A stretch of DNA of 64,000 nt from Plenodomus lindquistii (lineage: Eukaryota; Ascomycota; Dothideomycetes; Pleosporales; Leptosphaeriaceae): the NCBI GenBank assembly GCA_025504975.1, contig JANUWI010000004.1:1178001-1242000 (forward strand), read 5' to 3'. Of the stretch, positions 10,796 to 22,629 are shown piece after piece (positions within the stretch are counted from its first letter, which is position 1; each line of letters opens with the position of its first letter). The translations under genes and the position numbers were made by a program. Under the pieces are notes generated by a model. That model was not told where the DNA came from, made no database searches, and saw nothing but the letters and a program-made list of their open reading frames with translations.

Positions 10796-12851
10796 CTACA
10801 AGTGAGCAACACCGGTTGAGATTTCGTCGACACCATTGCTGTGAGGGTTGCTGGTGTTGCCGACGAGATTCGAGACCTTGTTGCCAAAGTACTCGCGCTC
10901 CGCGTATGGGTCGTACATGTTCTTCTTGATGTATGTGTCGAGCTGCTCGTCGGACAAGTCTCGTAGGTGAGTCGCACGGTCGACACCGTTCTTTTGGGCG
11001 GCGCGGATGACGCCACGGGTGACGATGACGGAGACCTCGCGGATTCGGCGAATATCAGGGTATAGCCAGCCGTCTGCAACCTCTTGCTCGTTGAGAGAGG
11101 TTGAGAGCGATTCTGCAGAAGCGTAGATCATATCCTGGGTAATGGACACGGCCTTGGAGAGGATAGCTCCGAGACCGATACCAGGGAACACGTACATGTT
11201 GTTTCCTTGGCCAGGAGTGAGGATCTTGCCATCCCACTCCATTGAAGGGAACGGAGAGCCGGAAGCGAAAAGGCAGCGGCCCTCGGTGTGGATGACAGCC
11301 TGCTCGAATGTGCACTCAGACTTGCTGGAGGGGTTTGACAGGGGGAAGATGACAGGGTGGTCATTGAGCTTGGCCATCTTCTCCAAGATCTCCTTTGTGA
11401 AAGCACCACCGATTGTTGACAGGCCCATCAGGATGGTGGGCTGCACAAAGTCGATCAAGCGAGAGAGAGACTGGTACTGGCGGCCGTTGTTGTCATCACG
11501 CGCAAAGTAGACCTTGTGCTCGGCCAACTTGTCGCCGCGGTCCAGGGTAACGAGCCCGTTTGAGTCAACGAACCAGAACTTGCGACGGGCTTCGTCCTCG
11601 GTCAAGCCCTCCTTGATGAAGAACTCGACAATCTGCTTGGCAACACCAACACCGGCACTACCAGCACCGAGGAAGATGGCCTTGTGGTCCTTGACGGGGA
11701 CACCAGACGCCTTGACGGCATTGATGAATCCACCAACAATGACGGCGCCAGTTCCCTGGACGTCATCGTTGAACATGGTGTATGTGTTTTGGTAGCGTTC
11801 GATCGCGGGGAAGGGGTTCTTGAAGTCCTCGAACTGGATGACGATGCTATCACACAATCAGTTTCGGCTTGTGGCGAAGGGTGCACAAGACGTACCTTGG
11901 CCATTTGTCGGTCAGAGCAGCCATGAGCTCATCCAAGAACTCCTTCTCCTGCTCGGCGGTGACCTTGGGCATGCGAGAGCCCATGTATAGAGGGTCCTCG
12001 CGCAGGGCCTCGTTGTTTGTGCCCAAATCCAAGCACAGGGGCAGAGTGCTGTCTGGGTTGATACCAGCGCAGGCAGTGTACAGAGAGAGCTTGCCCACGG
12101 GGATACCCATGCCGTTGACACCCAGATCTCCAAGACCCAGAATGCGGGAGCCGTCGGTGAGGACGGTGATGTCGACGTTGTGAGGCCAGTTGTCGAGGAT
12201 GTTGCGGAGGTTGCCGCGATCGCTCCATGAGAGGTACATGCCCTCGGGCTGTGTCCAGATCTCGTGCCATCGTACGCAGGCCTCGCCGACAGTGGGGGTG
12301 TAGATAAGGGGAGTCAATTCCTGAGTGTGGTCAGACAGAGGCTTCTGGAGCGATTTGGTACATTGCACACCTTGATGTTCTCGGAGAGCAGCCTGTAGAA
12401 CAGGTGGACGTTGGTGGCCTTGAGGTGGACCAAGTATTGGAACTTCTCAATCGGCGTTGGCTTCATGGCCAGGAGTCTCAGGCCTGTGCCCATGTCAGCG
12501 CATTGCGGCATGGCAACCAATGCATAGGCCTACATCGCTGCGACTGGATTTCATAGCTCTCGACAGCTGGCGGAGTGAGGCCGTAGGTTCCTAGGTATTT
12601 GCGGGCATCTTGCGAGTGCGACGAGGAAAAGTCACCGCTCCTGCGATTGATTAGCGGTGGGCTGTCATTGGGCGGTTTGTCGAAGCGTACGTGGTGCTCA
12701 GTTGGCGAGAGGACAGCTGGGGTCTGTTTTCTGAGGGCATTGTGTCTTGTGCTATGGATGCCATGTAACGGATGGAGTGTGGTCTGAAGAGGGATGTCTG
12801 GAGGCGGTACGAGGGACGTAGAGCCTTTATAAGCGGGCTGATTCGCTGCAT
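10796..12851 (-). CDS. NAD-dependent malic enzyme, mitochondrial
   Basis: It oxidatively decarboxylates L-malate to pyruvate with reduction of NAD(P). Five exons: 12851-12691, 12640-12534, 12483-12371, 12320-11896 and 11846-10796 (618 aa). All four introns are 49-50 nt. The start at MQRISPLIKALR gives a basic amphipathic presequence typical of mitochondrial import; an in-frame ATG at 12896 and one inside the presequence are alternatives. Visible signatures are IYTPTVGEAC (catalytic Tyr region), GDLGVNGMGIPVGK (Lys region), FEDFKNPFPAIERY and NDDVQGTGA (metal-binding acidic residues), and the Rossmann loop FLGAGSAGVGVAKQ. The C-terminal fumarate/malate domain follows the usual order (LSNPSSKSECT, PGQGNNMYVFPGIGLGA). 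The enzyme is full length and appears active. NAD rather than NADP preference is inferred from the mitochondrial presequence and family resemblance. Confidence 0.94.
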
Positions 12852-15800
12852 TGGAAAATAATGTGAGACAGGACCGTCGGCATTTGCTTCAGACACAAGA
12901 CGAGCACGCTACATGGGGCAGGCACACTCCTAGCTTTTTAGGAAGGCGCACTCCGCGAATCGGAACCGCTTTACAGTCATCTAGAGCGGGTGGAGAGCCG
13001 TCACCGCCATCAAGCTCCCGCGCGTGGTACCATTTCTTAATCCCATGCACACACCCCGAAGACCCTGATTCACTGCGCTGGCTCAGTTCTGGGCTAGCTT
13101 GACAACATGAACTCTGCACTGTCACCACTTGCCACTCGCTTTCCTTGTACACACCTCTCATGCCAGGCGCATCTACGCTGTGCACAACAAACACACTGAA
13201 AATGCGTGGTCAAGCTTCCGCGCGCATGGGCATGGGGAAAACGGTGCGACTGGGCGGCGGGTGCAGCCCTAGCCATGCCAGGGGTGCCAGGGGTGCCAGG
13301 GATGCCAGGGGTGCCATGCGTGGAAAGCAAACATCGGGAAGATTCGGGATGCGACATGCACCATCCTGGGCTACTCCAATTCCCCAATTATCCTACAAAC
13401 TCCTGGCTTTACCTCGACGTCTTGATTCCACATGTAGCAGTTGTGCTGCAGCCGGCTCACAGCCGCTGGCAACTTGGCCGAGGCATCACGCTGGTATGGT
13501 TGGGCATTCCAAGCCAATCTTTGCTTTAGGCACGCGTACCCAGGTTCGTCTCATGGGTCAGGCATCGAGGATTCGAGGCATTTACTTCCTGCTGTCCGAG
13601 CTCTGCGATGACCCGTAACGCAAAACCCACGATTACAAATGGCTTTGCATTTTGGAGCGATTATTATTAGCGGTCCGTGGACAAGCCCGCCCATGGATGA
13701 ATGGGCAGAAAGATCACGCAATGCAGGTATCAGAAGTCCTTAATCCCTTGTCCTTCATACACTCATAGGCATATCCCTCCACTGAAAACTTTGAGAACAC
13801 AGGGTGTCAATAGCCCTCGACAAGTACAGCCTGACCGGCGTCGGGATGCAATCCGATTGCTTACAGCGCGCCTAAAATGGTACTGGGCTGCATATTGCGG
13901 TGTGAGTTTCAAGCTTCTTCGCCCGCACCGCCACCGACTCCTTGGACTGTTTAGTAACGCTGGTCGCCATCAATGGATGCCCCGTAATAATTTTCACGGT
14001 GTCCAAACCCATGCTTATGCGCCGTTGCTCTCACTTTTCTAGACCTCCGGTCCGGGTAGGCTCCACTGAAAGTCGGGCTTTCAGTCAGCCACGCCAGTAG
14101 AAAATAAGCCAAGTGGCTTTGATTAAGTGCCGGAACTAACGTTAGCGTAGAACTGGGCCTCCATTCCGTCGATATCCTTCTGGGAACTGCACCACAGCGC
14201 ACAACAAATAACGCGAGCGAATTGCAACCGCTCGATATTGTACGACGACTTCTGCCTCACCCTACGATGACAACAGACGCTGTGAGCGTCATCACAATCT
14301 CCTGCGCCCGGTGACTTCCGGACTCCGAAGCCACGACAGCCGACTGGCCAGCTCCTTATCAGTGGGATTTGATGCTGTCTCGGGCCAGAGTTGCGTGGCC
14401 TTCTTCTCAAACTTCTTTTCTGTCAAATAAGTCGATTTCTTGCTTCTGCCATGGGTGTCAACAGCAAATTAGACAGTATTCCACAAGTAGTCAAAGAAGT
14501 AGTCAAGCATGGTGGGGTTTTCATTCAGCATTCAATGTTCACGGTCCCCTCACAGGTCCAATCAAAATATGACAGAATCCAATTCCTTACAACAGCTTAC
14601 CGGAGTAGAGAATAGAGGAGAGCCGACCGATGAGACCTTTTCCCTCGCTGTCAGTACCAACAAGTCAGCACTCTGTCCATTTCATCCCAACATTGAGATC
14701 AAGACCACGTTCTCAAATGAATTTCTCAGCCTTCATTTCACTCACAGGCTTGCTCATTTTGGCCTGTTCAACCTCCTTATGTTGCTACGAAACCAATCCT
14801 TCAGGACTTTGTTAAAGAATCTGTGAACTGGTTTGCCTTTTACCTCTCCAAACTCGTAACATAAGTCATACATGTCCTCTTCATTCGTGCTGTATTCATA
14901 TTACAAAAGTCTAAATTTTCTCAATTTTGTTTCATGGAGAAGCTTCAAAAACGAGCTGAAGCAAGCTACGACGGAATCTTTGTGGTTTGTATCAAACTGT
15001 GTGCTGATTACAAGTGCACATCGTTCTAATGATTTAAAGATGCACTTTTTGTGCTCTGTTAGAGCCATGTTGATATCCCTGCGACCTCATGTGCACTTCT
15101 TGAGGAGCATACTACTTTTTACAGGATCAACCGAACATCACCCATCTATCGCGGGCCGTCACACAGGAGTGACGTTCAAACAGTTGCCTCTACGCGTGGC
15201 TATCCACCAGGAGGTACACGTTGTGATACTTGCAATGGTCCACCACAGAGCGTAATTGACTAGTTCTGGCAGCCATGGGCATGTGTGTATTAGTCTTGCA
15301 GTCGCCCGGCTTGATTACTATATCTATCCACTATCCCATGTACGAAATGTAGCCCTCGTGATGCAGCACCACAAACACAAATAGGATCGACAAGGTACGA
15401 CCCCTCCTTGATATCGCTTGGAATCCTCGAGATGACCTATAACACCACCTAGTCCCGTCTGCCGTCACCAACTAGCAGCAGAACTTGAATTACTATCCCA
15501 ACCTCGGCATGTGCGTATGAACACTTCTAGTAACTTTGTTAGGCTAGATCGACACCTGTCGCGCAACCGAGGTGGAGATCACCCGCAATGTGGGGAAAGC
15601 TTAACAGCGGAAAGACAGGATCCCTGCTCGAGCATCAGGTTTGCTGCAGTGGTGGCTGAAATGGGTGCGTTCATCATTGTTGTAGCGCGGATCAGGATAT
15701 AGTTCACATGGGTTGCAATCTTCTCAAGTACGATGATGAATTTGAGAAAGAAGCGTCAGCCTGCAGTAGTTGCTATTGGCCGTCCGTCTACGTTCGGCGC

Positions 15801-16184
15801 TCAGGGCCGAGACGACAGATCTTCTGCGTTGCGAAAAGAATGCCTGCCATTGCATGGCGACGATGGATCGCAATCCCAGATTTCCATCCACCTTTAGCAC
15901 ACAAACGAATAGCTACATGTCGAGCTTGTCACCAAGTGGTCATGTCATGCCTCAAGAGGGTTTTGGCCAGTCGATGGTGGCCGCGGGAGTACTCCATTCT
16001 TGGCCAATGACGTCGACGCTAGTCTCCCACCCTCGTCATCCTTACCGAAGCGCGTTCTCTTGAACCTGGAACCGTGCCACGATCTCTAGGCTTCCGCGTC
16101 GACTTGGAGATTTATTGATCTCTTCTGTCTTTCTCTATCCCCTCAATTGCATCTTCGTCAATAGGATTGCTCCACCATACGAGA
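12852..16184. other. 3.3-kb gene-free intergenic region
   Basis: This lies between the divergent malic enzyme (-) and HAM1-like (+) genes. I could not assemble any convincing coding exon on either strand. About 14400-15350 is more AT-rich than its surroundings. A 9-bp minisatellite lies at 13276-13316. The ORFs of about 100-160 codons here (13145-13618, 14872-15255) have no family features. The extreme left and right ends presumably hold the two promoters. Confidence 0.5.
13276..13316. repeat. 9-bp minisatellite, about 4.5 copies
   Basis: The unit TGCCAGGGG is repeated with one single-base variant and a diverged last copy. Read on the minus strand it gives a collagen-like Gly-x-Pro pattern, which is a period-9 artefact rather than a gene. 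Confidence 0.85.
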
Positions 16185-18509
16185 ATGTCTCTTTCATCCT
16201 GCTTTGGCTCGCGTAAACGCGATGAGGATCAGCGCCCGTTGCTTCCTCAGGCGCGTGCTTGTCCTTCATAATCAACGACGAGAGCTAACATGAACGTAGT
16301 ACCGCGATGACACGCAATTGCAGCGCGAAGTTCATCAAAAGCTTCATACATACCAGATGCTGAGGGCCATGTCCATGGGCTTCATGCCATCGAATGAACA
16401 AGTCATCATCAATCTCCGAAGCTTACTTTCAGCCGACATCCTCAACCCTGAGAATACAGATCTGAGTGATTCTGGTCGATTACTTGTCAAGTTCACGAAA
16501 CAATGGCTCCATGATTTCATCGAGTCATTGAACAACAAGAACAGTGAAGATCAGATTCAGGACTTCATCTGGTATCTGACCAAAGCTCGGATCTCGGTCG
16601 ATGTCACAGACATGGCACGAAGGACCACGAGGTCAAAGGCCAAGGCAGACGCCACTGCAGGTATGCAGTCTCAGACGAGGATTAATCGTAAGGCGCTAAT
16701 ACGTGGACAGCTTACCACAGCTTGCACACTGTTGGATCGCTACTCCTCACAAACTCCGATTTCCGAATCTTCCTGTCAGATCTTGAGACTGTCGGTCGCG
16801 AGGTCTTCAGAGACACCGCCTTTACCTTGTCGAATGTTTCGAAGAAGGCAGCAAAGAAGATCGAGCCCTCTCAAGAGGAGCAAAAGAAGCTCAAGGAACC
16901 GGGTGCAGACGAGGGCCCTGCCCCATCTGCTGAGGAGCTTAATGGCGAAGTCAAGGACGTTGCCTCAATTGTTGGTGAAGGTGCACTCAAAGTAGCCAAG
17001 CGAGCGGACGTAAGCCTCGCGCAGAAGCTGCAAGGTGATGAGGGAGAGACGCTCCTCTTCCGACTGAAGAAGACTGTAACCAACTTGAGGCAAAAGAGGG
17101 ACTACAACGAGTCTGTATCCGTGCTGGCACAACTACTCAAGCGCTACGCTTTGGCCTACTCCCGCACAGTGGAAGACGCCATGGGTACCCTACAAGCGGA
17201 CGTTGAGCCCAATCCAGAAATGGAGAGGGCTGTCAAGAACTTCTGGACTTTCTTGACATCCTTTGGAGAGAAGGAAGAGTGGAAGAAGCTCGAAGATTCG
17301 TTCCACCAGGTTTTGGATCACTCACGCAAGGACCCCGAATTCGAGGACCTTCTCATCGACGTTGGCAACTCCCTACAGAAGCTCTTGACAGACCCTGATT
17401 TCTTCGACCACGTGGACGAGAAGTTTCAAGAGCTCCGCCAGAAGGCGAAGGGTGTCGGTACCGAATCATCGCTCCGCACTGACATTGATCAGTTCTTTGA
17501 GCAGGCTCAAATTACGTTCATGACAGTCACACAGGACCAGGACATTGCCAAGTTGATGAAGACGACCCTGAGAATCTGGAACATCCTATCACCACGCAAC
17601 TCGTATGCGAACGGCGAGCTAATCCAGGATGCTATCAACGTCTTCGTACCCCTCGCCATCCAGGCCATCCAGTACATCCCCATCCCGCGCCTGGAGGTGT
17701 CAACACCCGAACTTGACCTCCTCCTCGAGAACCTCATTGTCGAGCCTGGTAAGACCGTCAACCACACCTCCTTCCTCCCCTTCCGCTTCAAGGTTGAGAC
17801 CTTCAACGACTTCGAGCTCCGCAAAGCGCGCTTCCGCGTCGCCTCGAAGGTCAACTCGCGCTTCACTGTCAAGATCGACGGCCTCTCCTTCCGCGCTGAC
17901 GAAGTTGGTTTCCTCATGCGGGCACACAAGGGCCTGCTGCGTTTTGCAGACGAGGGTATTACATCCTTCCAACTCGACGAGCGCGGCATCGATATTCATC
18001 TCGACGTCGAGGTCGCAAAGGAGCGCCTGGAGCAAATTCTCACCCTGCGCGATGTCCGCGTCCACATCCACAAGCTCAACTACACCCTTCGCAAATCAAA
18101 ATTCAGCATCTTCGGCTGGCTCTTCCGCCCCCTCGTCCGCCCCATTGTGCGCAAGGTCATGGAGAAGCAAATGGCAAAGGGCATCGCCGACGCCATCCAC
18201 GCTGCAAACCGCGAGTTGCTGTTTGCGCGGGAGAGGTTGCGGGCAACGAGAATTTCGGATCCCGATGACGTCAAGACATTCTTCAAGGCTGTGCTTACGC
18301 GCTTGACGCCCGAGGACGATCCGGATGTGTACACGCGTGTTGGTGTTGCGGAGCCGGGCAAGGGCGTGTTCAAGGGCAAGTATGCGCCTGGAAGTGTTGT
18401 TAAGCTTTGGGAAGAGGAGGGACGTAGGGCGCCGGAGAGGATTGACGATTGGGATGAGGGTGGTTGGAGGAACGACGTGTTTGATCTTCATGCCATGGCT
18501 CTTTCGTAG
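16185..18509 (+). CDS. HAM1-like / BPI-like fungal lipid-binding-type protein
   Basis: Exons are 16185-16250, 16300-16660 and 16711-18509 (741 aa). The first exon gives MSLSSCFGSRKR...LLPQ, joining to YRDDTQLQREVHQKLHTYQMLRAMSMGFMPS, the usual start of this Pezizomycotina family (HAM1-like N- and C-terminal domains, formerly DUF5923/DUF4449). Intron 1 (49 nt) starts GC rather than GT but has a good CTAAC branch site and AG. Intron 2 is 50 nt. A charged, Lys/Glu-rich loop (~185-215) interrupts the helical N-terminal half. The C-terminal half carries beta-rich BPI-like sequence (KVETFNDFELRKARFRVASK, DGLSFRADEVGFLM). It is probably a membrane- or lipid-associated cytoplasmic protein. The family name does not mean the ITPase HAM1. 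Its role is not established from sequence. Confidence 0.88.
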
Positions 18510-18905
18510 GTCTGAGTTGGTATGTGGGCTGTGGCGGCGGCGCTGGTAGTAGTTGTACATCCTATCAGGATATCATGGTTACTTTGGATGAATTTGAAAG
18601 GGTTTCATTTGGCGGTTTTTCTTTCTGAAGCGTGTGTATGAATTGAATACATAATATTTTTTTATGAGTTGAGGAGCTGTTGTCTACTCTCCAACTTGAT
18701 GTTCGTTTCCTACATGGAAAAAAACGCCCGCTACAATGTGTTTTTCTCTGGGAGCTCTATGATACAACATACTCATGCACCAAGCGGAGTGTGTGCCGCC
18801 CACCCTTCATATCTCCCTGCTCGACCACGTCGCCTTCCTGACCCATACCCCAACGCCACCGTAAACGTTTCCACTCGCTGCTTTCCTGCTCAAGAAACTT
18901 GGCAT
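18510..18905. other. Convergent 3' intergenic
   Basis: Shared 3' flank of the HAM1-like (+) and OST3-like (-) genes. An AT-rich stretch at about 18640-18668 (ATACATAATATTTTTTTA) looks like a cleavage/polyadenylation region for the + strand gene. No gene is seen. Confidence 0.5.
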
Positions 18906-20003
18906 CTAAAACGGCGGCAACCAAAACTGATACCCACCATTCTTCTTCCTAAACACACTAAGCAAGAAGCTATACATGCACAAAAGCACACCACTCCACA
19001 AGAAAACCGCCAACTGCTGGGCCCTCGCATCCTTAATCCTGGGTACTTTCAGAGCCAGCGAGATGGTCGCAAAAGCCAAGACGCCATACATGGCCGCCAC
19101 AATCTGGGACTCGAGACCAAACTGGTTCTGAAACCCTCCTGCAAAGTAGTTGATTCCGCCCTTGCCGTCGCCGGCTACATACGGCGTTTTGCGAATGTGA
19201 TTGAACATGTGGCCTGAGGTGAAGAGTAGCACGGCGATGAGACTAATAGCGGCCCAGAGATTGCGGTTCTGCAGAATGGGAATGATGTACGGTGATGCGA
19301 CTGCGATTGCGGAGATGCCGCCGAGGACGGCGGTGGAAACGGTGATGATTTTGATCCAGTTGATGGGGCGTGAGACGGAGGGTTTGGCCATGTCGGCGGG
19401 GAGTTGGCGCGAGATCCAGGCGTGGATTTGCTCGGCGGATTGGGGGCCCGCGGTGAAGTCGAAGCGGGTGGGTTGGGGGTCGAGTTTTGCGTTGGGGCCG
19501 ATGGTTGGGGGGAAGAAGAGGAGGACTGGGGCGGTTTGGAGCATCATCTGTTGTTGGTAGGTTAGTATTGTTGTATGTACGGTGTTTTTGGCTGGAATTG
19601 GAATTGGAATTGGAATTAGAATTGGGAGGGGGGCATTGGGGAAACGACGTACGGATTGGAAAGTGTTCTTTCCATCGATAAAGTCCAGGGTACCAAATAA
19701 CAGCCTCGTCTGCCCGTCTTTATCACCCTTGATCCAACTCCTACCCAGCAAGTCCCATTCGGGCTGGAATTCTCTACACAGCACACATCCGAACCTCGTC
19801 TCCAGCGCCGTAAGCAACACTGTGACGGAGTAGTCCCTCGGCGCCTTGGTCAGCTTCATGTAACTCGCATCGTCCAACTTGATGGGCTGGCCGGCGGAGA
19901 CCAACTTGGCGCGTGTGTCTGTGAAGCGGTCGCCGGTGGATTTCTTGGCCGCGAGGGCGGTGAGGGGCAGCAGCGAGGCTGTGAGGAGCTGGAGCCACCG
20001 CAT
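18906..20003 (-). CDS. OST3: Oligosaccharyltransferase subunit OST3/OST6 family
   Basis: This is the thioredoxin-fold subunit of the ER oligosaccharyltransferase, which aids N-glycosylation of cysteine-containing acceptor sites. Exons are 20003-19653 and 19547-18906 (330 aa). The start at MRWLQLLTASLLPLTALA gives a signal peptide; an upstream in-frame ATG at 20057 adds a Pro-rich leader and is less likely. The lumenal domain contains the redox pair CVLC in ETRFGCVLCREFQPEW. Four hydrophobic helices follow (ITVSTAVLGGISAIAVA; LWAAISLIAVLLFTSGHMF; IVAAMYGVLAFATISLAL; LAVFLWSGVLLCMYSFLLS). The 105-nt intron has no stop and keeps frame, so an uninterrupted ORF exists. Splicing joins TFQS to MMLQTAPVLLFFPP, which matches the family. 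Confidence 0.93.
   Translation of the reverse strand: MRWLQLLTASLLPLTALAAKKSTGDRFTDTRAKLVSAGQPIKLDDASYMKLTKAPRDYSVTVLLTALETRFGCVLCREFQPEWDLLGRSWIKGDKDGQTRLLFGTLDFIDGKNTFQSVRRFPNAPLPILIPIPIPIPAKNTVHTTILTYQQQMMLQTAPVLLFFPPTIGPNAKLDPQPTRFDFTAGPQSAEQIHAWISRQLPADMAKPSVSRPINWIKIITVSTAVLGGISAIAVASPYIIPILQNRNLWAAISLIAVLLFTSGHMFNHIRKTPYVAGDGKGGINYFAGGFQNQFGLESQIVAAMYGVLAFATISLALKVPRIKDARAQQLAVFLWSGVLLCMYSFLLSVFRKKNGGYQFWLPPF
19594..19625. repeat. GGAATT hexamer repeat inside the OST3 intron
   Basis: About four to five copies of GGAATT (last ones imperfect) lie within the intron 19548-19652. Because the unit is 6 bp, copy changes would not break the read-through frame. Confidence 0.85.
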
Positions 20004-20414
20004 TGTGTCGGTTGGAGGGACGTGTGGTGGTGGTGGGGAGCTTGGGTGGGCGTTCACGGTGCGAAGCTTGGTGAACGTGGCCTTGAGTGAGCTCGGAGGT
20101 CGGCGCGGACTGCGTGCGTAATTGGCGCTAGCACGGCAGGGGTGCGGGCATCATGGCAATGCAACAGTCATGTATATACCCGTTTCAACCGAAGTTGGAT
20201 GCAGAATCAATATCAATCGAGGGCCTATTCATCTCATATAGACTTGGAATTAGAGGTGTGACCCAATCACCCATTCGTTGAAATCGTGCTGTGCTGTCTT
20301 GGCAACGCACTTGCGCGGTGTTTGTTTACCACAAGTCGCGTTGTCTGCCGCGCCCCTCTCACCCATCCACACCTTCACCTATGCTCTCGCGCGTCGTTCA
20401 ATAACAATTCCATC
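20004..20414. promoter_or_regulatory. Divergent promoter region, OST3 / coiled-coil gene
   Basis: A 411-bp interval separates two start codons on opposite strands and so must hold both promoters. It includes a CCAATCA box at 20263-20269, the sequence bound by the fungal HAP/CBF complex, about 150 bp upstream of the + strand start. No other gene is visible. Confidence 0.45.
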
Positions 20415-22629
20415 ATGGCCGCAACTATGGATACAGATATAGATATCAGCTACGAAGTGAAAGACGTAAGTGCAACCCCGTGACCGCCTAGATGCAGTCA
20501 GTGCTGCAAGACCAACTAACCTTCCCAGCTTCAACACTCGCTGCGGAATGCAACGCTCGAACTCAACCTAGAGCGAAGCAAGCATTCGGTCGAAGTAGTA
20601 GTCAAGGACGAAGAAATACGGAAGCTGCGGGTGAGCCACTGCCTCCTGCAAGACGCCAACGACGATCTCCACGAACAACTCGAAGACGAACAAGCGCGAT
20701 CAGACGAATTGGAAAACGCGCTCGACGAGGCTCTTGCGCAGTTGGATGAACAGACGGCCCAACAAGAGGCCGCCCAGAATCGCATCCGTACGCAGGCGCG
20801 TGAAGTCGCGAATCTCAAGGTAGGATGAACGGGTCCATCATGCACGGACGCGGTTATTGACACTCACCTAGGCCGAACTCAAGGCAATGGAAAACGCCAC
20901 CTCCAATTCCGACAAGATCCTCTCTGACAAGCTTGCCCTTTCCCGCGAAATCTCATCTTTACGCCCAGAAGTCGAGCATCTCCGCGCCCAGGTCGAATCG
21001 AATCAAGGTCTTCTCACAGAGAAGCTAGCGCTACAACGCCAACTCGCCACCCTGCAAGTCGAGCTCGAGAACGAGAAGCGCACCGCCGCACGTACAGTCG
21101 CCAAACAAGGGAAAAGAATGGAGCAGGACGAAGAGCTCCGCAATGAGATTGAAGAGGTGCGCAAGGAACTGGCAAAGGAGAAAAAGGACCGTGCGAATGC
21201 TGAGGCCGCACTCTCTAAGGCCGAGAAGGCAGTGGATAAGGTGCAGACGGATCTAGAGTCACAACAAGAGGCTACGGAGCGTCTGCAAGCCAAGGTCGAG
21301 AAGCTGTCCAAAAAGGAAAGCAAAGCGAGTAAAGAAGACAAAGCACACGAAGCCGCGTTGGAAGAACTCCGTCAACAGCTGGAACAAGAGAAGAGTGCAC
21401 GGAAGCAAGCAGAAAAGGCCAGCAAGAACGCGAGTGGTCGAGACGCAGAGATTGAGCAGCTCCGTGAGCAGCTTGAGCAGGCCAATCGCGAGCTTCAGAA
21501 GGCTGAGAAGGCGCCGAAGAAGAGTGGCCAACAAGACGACTCTCTCGCCGAGACTGTCAGGAAAGAACTTGAAGAGGAGAAACGTGAGCGCAAGCGGCAA
21601 GAGAAGGAATACACCAAGACGCTGGCCGAGCTCCAAGGCCGCAATGCCGTTCTCGATGACAAGCTAAGCGCCTTCCGTGAGAAACTTCGATCAACCAAGG
21701 ATAAGCTAAAGGACAAGGAGGCAGAACTTGAAAAGGCTGTAGAGCGGGCACAGACTGCGCCTCCCACAAAAGCATCTGCTCAAGTTGGTTCAAAGGCTAC
21801 TGCAAAGACAGCTCGTAAGCGAGCAGCTGCTACTGCAGAGCCAGAGACCAATCTGGGCACTCCAGGTGATGGCTTCCCCGCGAAGAAGACCAAGCGTGGT
21901 ACTTCCGTCTCCGCCGTTGGCGATACTTCTACCTTTTCTCTGACGCCGTTCCTGAATCGTGCTGGTAATACCACCACGATCGCCAGTCCCATCGTCGAGG
22001 TCGAGGAAGATGAGGACGAAGAAGAAGAAGCAGCCGCCCCGCAAGAGTCCACCCCCACCGCCCTCCCCAAGAAAACTTCCAAGAAGATCGCTCTCCCCAA
22101 GCCAAAAGCTCTCGCACCCTCCGCCTCCAACAAAGCCAACGCAAAGCCCCACAAGAAGACCCCAGCCCCAGCCCTCGACATGGTCACCGAAGAAACCTCT
22201 GAAATCTCACACAACACGTCAAAAGACAACTCTGAAAACGCACCCGTCACCGTCCCCCTCAAAGACGCCGACACCGGCCCCTCCACCAAATCCAAGCCCC
22301 CAGTCCCCAAATTCAAATCCCGCAAATCCATCATGTCCTTCGCCACTTTCGTCGAAGAACCCGCTGCCGAGAAGAAAAAGAAGCGTAAACTCGGCGCCGG
22401 TAAAGGCGGCTCCTTTGACATTGACGATGCAGAGGATGATGCGGCGCCACTGCCAAAGCCAGTGGGTGTTGGTAAGGGATTACTCGCTGCGAGGGCGTTG
22501 GGTAAGAGTGTGTTGGGGAAACAGGGTCAGCGACCGATCTCTGGGGGGTTCAATATGTTGAGTGAGGAGGCATTTACGTTTAGTCCGCTCAAGAAGGATA
22601 GGAGGGGTGGGGCGAGCTTCTTGAAGTAG
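20415..22629 (+). CDS. Long coiled-coil protein with basic, acidic-patched tail
   Basis: I do not recognise a named family with confidence. Exons are 20415-20465, 20529-20819 and 20872-22629 (699 aa); introns are 63 and 52 nt, and the first has an AACTAAC branch site. Residues ~15-425 are almost continuous heptad coiled coil, rich in Glu/Lys/Gln/Leu (LEDEQARSDELENALDEALAQLDEQ and similar). The C-terminal ~270 residues are disordered, with basic motifs (KTARKRAAA, KKTKRG, KKKKRKL), a Glu/Asp run near residue ~490, and a Gly-rich ending that finishes GGASFLK. The architecture suggests a nuclear scaffold, such as a kinetochore, spindle or chromosome-associated protein, but this is inference from composition only. 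Confidence 0.82.

Noticed and set aside
14872..15255. 127-codon + strand frame in the long gap
   Set aside because: No family resemblance, no supporting promoter or splice signals, and random-looking composition.
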